Origin: a virus
Length of the DNA: 34,509 bases
IMG/VR virus record: IMGVR_UViG_3300046000_001033
Span: 1 to 34,509 of that record
Direction: 5' to 3' (one strand)
Shown: positions 30,467 to 34,509 of the stretch, one piece after another
How positions within the stretch are numbered: position 1 is the first letter of the stretch
Layout of the letters: every line of letters begins with the position of its first letter
The notes under the pieces: generated by a model
Database searches by the model: none
Told to the model about the DNA's origin: nothing
The model's input: only the letters and a program-made list of their open reading frames with translations
Program-made: the position numbers and the translations under genes

Positions 30467-31251
30467 TACCAACCGCTTTCTCTAAGATAATTTACATATC
30501 TTCTTTTTTGGTCAGGTGTCATATTTTTCATTTTATTTCTAATCATTTTATCTCTTGCCCTAAGACCTTCTGCAGCACGTTTATCTGATTCTCTGCGTTG
30601 TGCAAACTCAATTGCTTGTTTTCTAGCAATTTCATTTCTTTCTTGAGCGGTAAGTTCTTTAGCACGTTCTATTACTTTTTCATCAAGTTGTTGACGTGGT
30701 TTTACATCCATACCATATTTAGTTTTACCAGCATTTTCTTCACGTTGCGCTCTTTTAACCTGTGCTCGTGCCATTAAGGTACGTTTTTGCTGAGGTGTCA
30801 TAGCCTTAAAAATCTTTTCAGTTCTTTCTTTTCTTGCTTGTTTTTCTAAACGCTTTGCTGTTACTTCTTCAACTTCAGAACGTTTAGCAATGTTCTTACC
30901 TCTAGTTAAAAAAACTTCTTTTTTGGCTGGCTTAGTTGGTTTAGGCTTTGGTGGGTTACTTAATTTCATGCGTCTTTCGTATGCAGACAGACGTTCACCA
31001 CGTTTAATATCTTCAGGATTACGGGCACGACCAAAATTACTTTTTGTAACTGGTTGTTTTATTCTAACTTTACTTGCTTCTTCTGGTGTTAAACCAGTTC
31101 TTTTATTAATTTTTCTACCTTTATTGCCAGTACCACGAACTTGTTCTCTAGCAACTTTACTGGCTTGACCAGCAGGAATCTTGGCTATTTTTTTCTTAGT
31201 CTCTTGAGCAGCACGAATTGCTCTAGCAATCTTAAGTGGGTCGATTGCCAT
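30466..31251 (-). CDS. 261-residue Lys/Arg-rich protein
   Basis: A strongly basic, mostly helical protein. It starts MAIDPLKIARAIRAAQETKK, which resembles the NP-x-K start of the neighbours with an Ile/Asp insertion. Long charged helices follow (KIFKAMTPQQKRTLMARAQV, KKRAQREENAG-like segments, ending NMTPDQKRRYVNYLRESGW). The TPxQKR unit occurs twice (about residues 152-157 and 247-252). It is coupled at both ends by TAATG. It is probably a DNA-binding or virion-core protein. I see no known domain. Confidence 0.72.
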   Translation of the reverse strand: MAIDPLKIARAIRAAQETKKKIAKIPAGQASKVAREQVRGTGNKGRKINKRTGLTPEEASKVRIKQPVTKSNFGRARNPEDIKRGERLSAYERRMKLSNPPKPKPTKPAKKEVFLTRGKNIAKRSEVEEVTAKRLEKQARKERTEKIFKAMTPQQKRTLMARAQVKRAQREENAGKTKYGMDVKPRQQLDEKVIERAKELTAQERNEIARKQAIEFAQRRESDKRAAEGLRARDKMIRNKMKNMTPDQKRRYVNYLRESGW

Positions 31252-31433
31252 TACCTACCCATGTTCCTATAAACTTTACCTACATACTTTGAACCTTTTT
31301 TGGCAATACCACCAACTGCACGTCCACCCACTTTGCCTATTTTAATAACTGGGATAAAACTTGAAGCAACAGTTTGAGTAAATGCTACATGGTCTTTTAA
31401 AGTTGGTAATTTCATTTTCTTAGACTTAGCCAT
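31251..31433 (-). CDS. 60-residue Lys/Gly-rich protein
   Basis: Begins MAKSKKMKLPTLKDHVAFTQ. Its second half (VIKIGKVGGRAVGGIAKKGS) aligns with the first 25 residues of the protein at 31433-31831 (KAIGRAVGGITGKGSK), so the two genes share an ancestral segment. It is coupled to both neighbours by TAATG. The C-terminus is Lys/Arg-rich (KYVGKVYRNMGR). The function is unknown. Confidence 0.72.
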   Translation of the reverse strand: MAKSKKMKLPTLKDHVAFTQTVASSFIPVIKIGKVGGRAVGGIAKKGSKYVGKVYRNMGR

Positions 31434-31831
31434 TACTTCATACCTTTTGGAAAATTAAGTTTGCTCTTCATACTTCCACCACGAACACGGTTAGGACGTG
31501 CAGGTGTAGCATTTTTTAATATATCTGTTTTATATTTACTACCAGTTTGTCCTCTATTATTTTTAGAAACTTTAGCATTAGCAGCCTTGAGTCCACGCTT
31601 ATTTGCTTTGGCTTCTTTTTTGGTAGCAACACCAGTTTCTTTCATATGTCTAATCATTGAAGGAGTTGTATAATTTAAAAGACGTTCTTGCATTACACCT
31701 GGAACCTTTGTATTTTTTATTTTTACAGTTGGAAATGCTTTGTAGGTAGGGCTTACATTCTTAGAACCTTTACCAGTAATACCGCCAACGGCACGACCTA
31801 TTGCTTTGACTGCTTTAATTGGATTTGCCAT
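31433..31831 (-). CDS. 132-residue Lys-rich protein with NPIKAVKA start
   Basis: Starts MANPIKAVKAIGRAVGGITG, an amphipathic-looking basic N-terminus shared with the gene just upstream (31832-32242). About 31 Lys/Arg against 4 acidic residues give a net charge near +27. The rest is disordered to helical (MQERLLNYTTPSMIRHMKET, KKEAKANKRGLKAANAKV). Its ATG follows the upstream stop directly (TAAATG) and it ends in TAATG with the next gene. Likely DNA-binding, and possibly packaged in the virion; inference only. Confidence 0.75.
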   Translation of the reverse strand: MANPIKAVKAIGRAVGGITGKGSKNVSPTYKAFPTVKIKNTKVPGVMQERLLNYTTPSMIRHMKETGVATKKEAKANKRGLKAANAKVSKNNRGQTGSKYKTDILKNATPARPNRVRGGSMKSKLNFPKGMK

Positions 31832-32242
31832 TTACTTGCCCCGTCTCTTTACTGGAACCTTAGTTGTCTTTTTTTCTATTTTTTTAAGTCTAACAATAGG
31901 TTTATTTGTAAGTTTACCTTTTCCTCCTGCTTTAAAAACTGCTTCTCTAAGATTTTTATTAATTTTTTTATTAGAACCAGTAATAGGAATTTCTTTTATG
32001 CGATTACCAGTAAAAACAATTTTATTGCCAGCACGATTGGGTGTAACATAATATTGGCCATCACTATATTTTTCAATTTTAGTATTTAATTTGGCTGCTT
32101 TATTAATTGCTTTTTGCTTGCCAGCAGTATTACCGCCCTTTGACATACCAAATTCTTTACGTACTTTATTTTCTATTGCACGACCCTTTTTACCACCAGT
32201 AAAATTCTTAACAGCCTTTACAGCCTTAATTGGATTAACCAT
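31832..32242 (-). CDS. 136-residue Lys-rich protein with NPIKAVKA start
   Basis: Starts MVNPIKAVKAVKNFTGGKKG, nearly the same first 11 residues as its neighbour. It has 30 Lys and 8 Arg against 7 acidic residues, a net charge near +31. The middle carries a beta-like block (KYSDGQYYVTPNRAGNKIVF) and a helical end (LREAVFKAGGKGKLTNKP). It is the first gene after the terminase, nine bases downstream of its stop. Function unknown; strongly basic proteins of this kind could neutralise DNA during packaging. Confidence 0.76.
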   Translation of the reverse strand: MVNPIKAVKAVKNFTGGKKGRAIENKVRKEFGMSKGGNTAGKQKAINKAAKLNTKIEKYSDGQYYVTPNRAGNKIVFTGNRIKEIPITGSNKKINKNLREAVFKAGGKGKLTNKPIVRLKKIEKKTTKVPVKRRGK

Positions 32243-32251
32243 ATTAGTTCC

Positions 32252-34138
32252 TTATCCGTATGTGTCTTGCCATTGCTCTGCAAAGGCTTCGTCTAGGTTG
32301 ATTGAGTACTTTCTATTGTCTTGCGCTTTAGTTGACCATCGGTTAGAAGCATAAAGACTTATCCGACTGTGTTGCTGCATTAGTTCCCTTGCCTTGAGCA
32401 CGGTAAACCATAGAGCCATAACGCAGTCTGTCTTGCCCCTAGTGTTAGGCTTCCAAGTTATTAACTGTTGAACTAATGCTTTAAGACCCTCTGAGTGGTC
32501 AGTAGATGCAATCTCAATAGTGTTGTTATTCTGGAACTTGCCATCCTTCTCAGTGCCCATGAGCATTGACATACCAGCCACACCAAAGTTTGAATCCCAT
32601 TTGTTCTTACTAGTAAAGTGAGATTCTAATCTGCATCCATACATACCAAGCCAGTTACGCAACTCATCATCTAAAGCATATGCTTTCTGATGTGCGTTAA
32701 TCTCAACACGTAATTCTTGTGGTCTGTACTTTTCAACTAATTCTTCTATAGTCTTTTGAATTTTTTGCGGGGTAGGCTCTGACATGTTTACACAGTCAAC
32801 AACATAAATCTTGCCATCTGCGCGATTGTAGGTAGATACCACAAACGCGGCATTCCCGCCCATTGCGGGGTCGAACCCGATTATTGTATACCCCTCAATG
32901 TGCGAGGGATGTCCCACGGAACCCGCTTTCAGCGGTCCGCGTTTGCGTTGTCCGTTGATGCAACCTTGGACAAGCACTGGAGGAAATATAGAATCTTCTT
33001 GAACATCTTCTTGTTGGTACACCAACGCCCATGTTGATGGTGTGACTTCACTTCTTCTTTTAAATAATGTTAAGCCGTCCCATTTTTGGAAGAGCCCCTC
33101 TTCGTCAGGAACGTCAGAATCCCCATCCCATGGAGCGTCCGACCTAGGCCAGAGCGTTTCCCAATCTTTCGGCTTTTCCGAATATTCCAAAACAGCAGGC
33201 ATGCCCATATAAGTAAAAGGGCTTTTACCACCAGACCAGTGCTTGGTCTCGCGGAGTTCTTTGTAGAAGTCTTGTGGCGCAATTCGTGTCCCTACGATTA
33301 ATAACTTACCGTTCTTACCCAGACGGGTAATAACTTCTTTCTGTAACCAGTTGATTTGTTTATCCCACTCATGGGCGTTTGCTGTAGTGATGCAGTCATC
33401 AAGAATGATGAGGTCAGCACGTGCTCCATAAATCTGTCCACCCATACCTAGTGCTTGTATGGTTGGGTCTTTCTCTGATGAATTTCGGGCATCGCCCCCA
33501 AGATAAACGGTATCAACTCGCCAAGTATCTGAGTCTTCCTTCCAACCACCTTCGGGGCCAAAAGTTGTTTGCAACTTTAACCAGCGTGGATGAGAGAGTC
33601 TCTGCTTGATTGCGTACACGAACTCGCGTGCTTTGATTAGCGTTTTAGAAACCACAATGATGCGGATATTTGGATTGAGGGCAATGCGATATGTGGAGTA
33701 GTTTACGGTGATGACCGTACTCTTAGCGTGCTCAGGTGGCACATTGATTAAGAGACGTGAGGGGTCGCCAGGTTCATAAACCATACTAGGGTGAAGCCAT
33801 GACGGCTCCCTATCCTCTAGTAAGTCAATCCAATCCAAGTGGTGAGGGAATACCCTCTGCTGCAAAAAAATTTCAGAGAACCTAGGAAAGTCTATCTCTT
33901 CCTTAGGTATACCCAAAGAAGAGAGGGAGGCATCCTTAGCGGTTGCTTTGGCCTCAGTTAGGTCAGCGGCAAACTTCTTATCCCTCAGACACCAGATTCT
34001 CACGGTGTCGGGCTTCTTGTTACACAACTCCATCGCTTTATGGACAGAGTGTCCTTCGGACACCAAGGCTAGAACTTTAGCCTTTGCTGCTGCCATAGCC
34101 AGTGTTTTGGGGTTACTACCCCCTTTGTCAAAACTCAT
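32252..34138 (-). CDS. terL: large terminase with N-terminal helix-turn-helix
   Basis: A 628-residue packaging motor. Residues about 20-56 (VLALVSEGHSVHKAMELCNK, then KPDTVRIWCLRDKKF) form an HTH of the small-terminase type, suggesting a fused DNA-recognition part. The ATPase core follows. Walker A is PPEHAKST at 134-141 (Lys139), Walker B is LIILDD at 243-248 and the coupling motif is GTR at 283-285. The RuvC-like nuclease domain has IIGFDPAMGG with its Asp, then LRVEINAHQKAY, and GKTDCVMALW near the end. No separate small terminase is seen in the window. AGGAC-type sequence near the start is a modest ribosome site. It is the first gene of the late operon. Confidence 0.92.
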   Translation of the reverse strand: MSFDKGGSNPKTLAMAAAKAKVLALVSEGHSVHKAMELCNKKPDTVRIWCLRDKKFAADLTEAKATAKDASLSSLGIPKEEIDFPRFSEIFLQQRVFPHHLDWIDLLEDREPSWLHPSMVYEPGDPSRLLINVPPEHAKSTVITVNYSTYRIALNPNIRIIVVSKTLIKAREFVYAIKQRLSHPRWLKLQTTFGPEGGWKEDSDTWRVDTVYLGGDARNSSEKDPTIQALGMGGQIYGARADLIILDDCITTANAHEWDKQINWLQKEVITRLGKNGKLLIVGTRIAPQDFYKELRETKHWSGGKSPFTYMGMPAVLEYSEKPKDWETLWPRSDAPWDGDSDVPDEEGLFQKWDGLTLFKRRSEVTPSTWALVYQQEDVQEDSIFPPVLVQGCINGQRKRGPLKAGSVGHPSHIEGYTIIGFDPAMGGNAAFVVSTYNRADGKIYVVDCVNMSEPTPQKIQKTIEELVEKYRPQELRVEINAHQKAYALDDELRNWLGMYGCRLESHFTSKNKWDSNFGVAGMSMLMGTEKDGKFQNNNTIEIASTDHSEGLKALVQQLITWKPNTRGKTDCVMALWFTVLKARELMQQHSRISLYASNRWSTKAQDNRKYSINLDEAFAEQWQDTYG

Positions 34139-34440
34139 AGTCCTGTCCCGTTTTCATTCTGTTACTGATAGTTAGTAACAGGTAGTAGATACAGTCTGTA
34201 ACGCAAGTTCCTGAAGAACTTGCTACTGTTAAAAATAAAACAGTCTCTATATAGTATAATCCGTTCAAACAGCCAAAACGAACGTTTTTGGCCAAAAAAA
34301 TATTTTGGCCCTACCTAAAACTATTACAAAATAGGACAAACTGGTACAGTAGCAGGGGATATACTTTGTACGGGAAAATCTTTGTTGTAGATACATATAC
34401 TACTTCTACTCTCCATTAAGCATACTGGGGTCAATACGCG
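34139..34440. promoter_or_regulatory. non-coding divergent control region with repeats and hairpins
   Basis: No convincing gene lies here. Perfect inverted repeats are CTGTTACT/AGTAACAG (34159-34166/34174-34181), GCAAGTTC/GAACTTGC (34203-34210/34216-34223) and a GGCCAAAA/TTTTGGCC group at 34271-34310. CTGTTAC-like words recur at 34159, 34175 (reverse), 34196 (CTGTAAC) and 34226. GTAGATACA occurs twice (34185 and 34387). TATAAT at 34255-34260 and TATACT at 34360 and 34396 are plus-strand -10-like words without good -35 boxes. The repeats could be an origin, operators or a packaging site. Confidence 0.55.
34248..34276 (-). promoter_or_regulatory. late-operon promoter candidate
   Basis: On the minus strand TTGGCT (34271-34276) and TATATA (34248-34253) are separated by 17 bases. 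The -35 matches TTGACA at four of six bases and the -10 matches TATAAT at four of six. An overlapping TATACT (34253-34258, five of six) lies just upstream. It is about 110 bases before the terminase start and would drive the late genes. No transcript data; this is pattern matching. Confidence 0.4.
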
Positions 34441-34447
34441 TTGACCC
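34428..34447. repeat. GGGTCAA/TTGACCC operator-like dyad
   Basis: GGGTCAA at 34428-34434 and TTGACCC at 34441-34447 form a perfect 7 bp dyad around TACGCG. The right arm begins with the TTG that could start the gene crossing the window ends. A protein bound here could govern that gene or the early promoter. The length is modest, so chance is possible. Confidence 0.4.
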
Positions 34448-34509
34448 AAGACCGTTACAGCCGTCTATCATACAGTATAGAAGCGTGCTGGACGGAGAAC
34501 ACCTTCTTC
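34441..34509 (+). CDS. possible 5' part of the edge-spanning gene
   Basis: TTG at 34441 opens a 23-codon frame running off the right edge. An in-frame TAA at 34417 lies upstream. The product (TQDRYSRLSYSIEACWTENT, then FF) has a protein-like mix of Tyr, Trp, Glu and Arg. Joined to base 1, it continues in phase for 28 more codons to TAG at 85-87, for a total of 51 residues. The ribosome site is poor (GGGG ten bases before). No family recognised. Confidence 0.35.
   Translation, partial: MTQDRYSRLSYSIEACWTENTFF

Noticed and set aside
1-34509. Integrase, repressor, attachment site or other signs of lysogeny
   Set aside because: None recognised. No tyrosine or serine recombinase motif, no repressor-type HTH beyond the sigma-like and WhiB genes, and no tRNA gene to serve as an attachment site.

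Overview
This window looks like the whole, or nearly the whole, genome of a tailed bacteriophage of an actinobacterium. The evidence for a phage is a large terminase, a portal, an N4-gp56-type major capsid protein, very large internal-virion-like proteins, tail fibres and an endolysin. The evidence for an actinobacterial host is a WhiB-type iron-sulfur regulator, a family essentially confined to Actinobacteria and their phages. Several small genes also resemble ones I associate with actinophages. There is no tape-measure gene, no sheath and no obvious tail-tube protein. Together with the N4-like capsid protein and the 432, 555 and 1724 aa virion-type proteins, this points to a short-tailed (podovirus-like) particle. 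The base composition is AT-rich, which would suit a low-GC actinobacterial host such as freshwater planktonic lineages, but that last step is inference.

The layout is two convergent blocks. The plus-strand block (about 1-6280) is the early or replication block. It runs: the tail of a gene cut by the window edge, an unknown protein, a Cas4/RecB-type exonuclease, a zinc-motif protein that may bind DNA, a RecA-fold DnaB-like ATPase, a Holliday-junction-resolvase-like nuclease, and a primase in two overlapping frames (CHC2 zinc finger, then Toprim). After these come an unknown protein, a DUF1599-type protein, a 47 aa zinc ribbon, a sigma-70-like factor, another zinc-ribbon protein, an FmdB-type zinc ribbon, WhiB and a PD-(D/E)XK-like protein. 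Nearly all overlap by 1-8 bases or start within a few bases of the previous stop. I see no DNA polymerase, integrase or repressor, so the phage appears lytic and dependent on the host replicase.

The two blocks meet at a bidirectional terminator near 6301-6350. The minus-strand late block (34138 down to 6387) runs in transcription order: terminase with an N-terminal HTH, five small lysine-rich proteins, portal, a proteasome/HslV-like Ntn hydrolase, a Pro-rich protein, three internal-virion-type proteins, scaffold-like protein, major capsid protein, two head-region proteins, seven more small basic proteins, an adaptor-like protein, tail fibres and glycine-rich fibre proteins, a beta-rich tail protein, then the lysis genes (membrane protein, M15 peptidase endolysin, holin-like protein). 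Many late genes are coupled by TAATG or ATGA overlaps.

The only long non-coding stretch is 34139-34440. It holds several perfect inverted repeats, CTGTTA-type repeats and a minus-strand promoter candidate. It is the natural divergent control region and perhaps the origin or packaging site. The open frame at the right edge continues in phase into the open frame at the left edge if the ends are joined. This suggests the contig is a circularly permuted or otherwise closed genome.

The most unusual points are the proteasome-like hydrolase in the position of a maturation protease, the arrays of about a dozen small basic proteins with a shared N-terminal signature in one cluster, the overlapping two-frame primase, and the cluster of zinc/iron-sulfur/sigma regulators.
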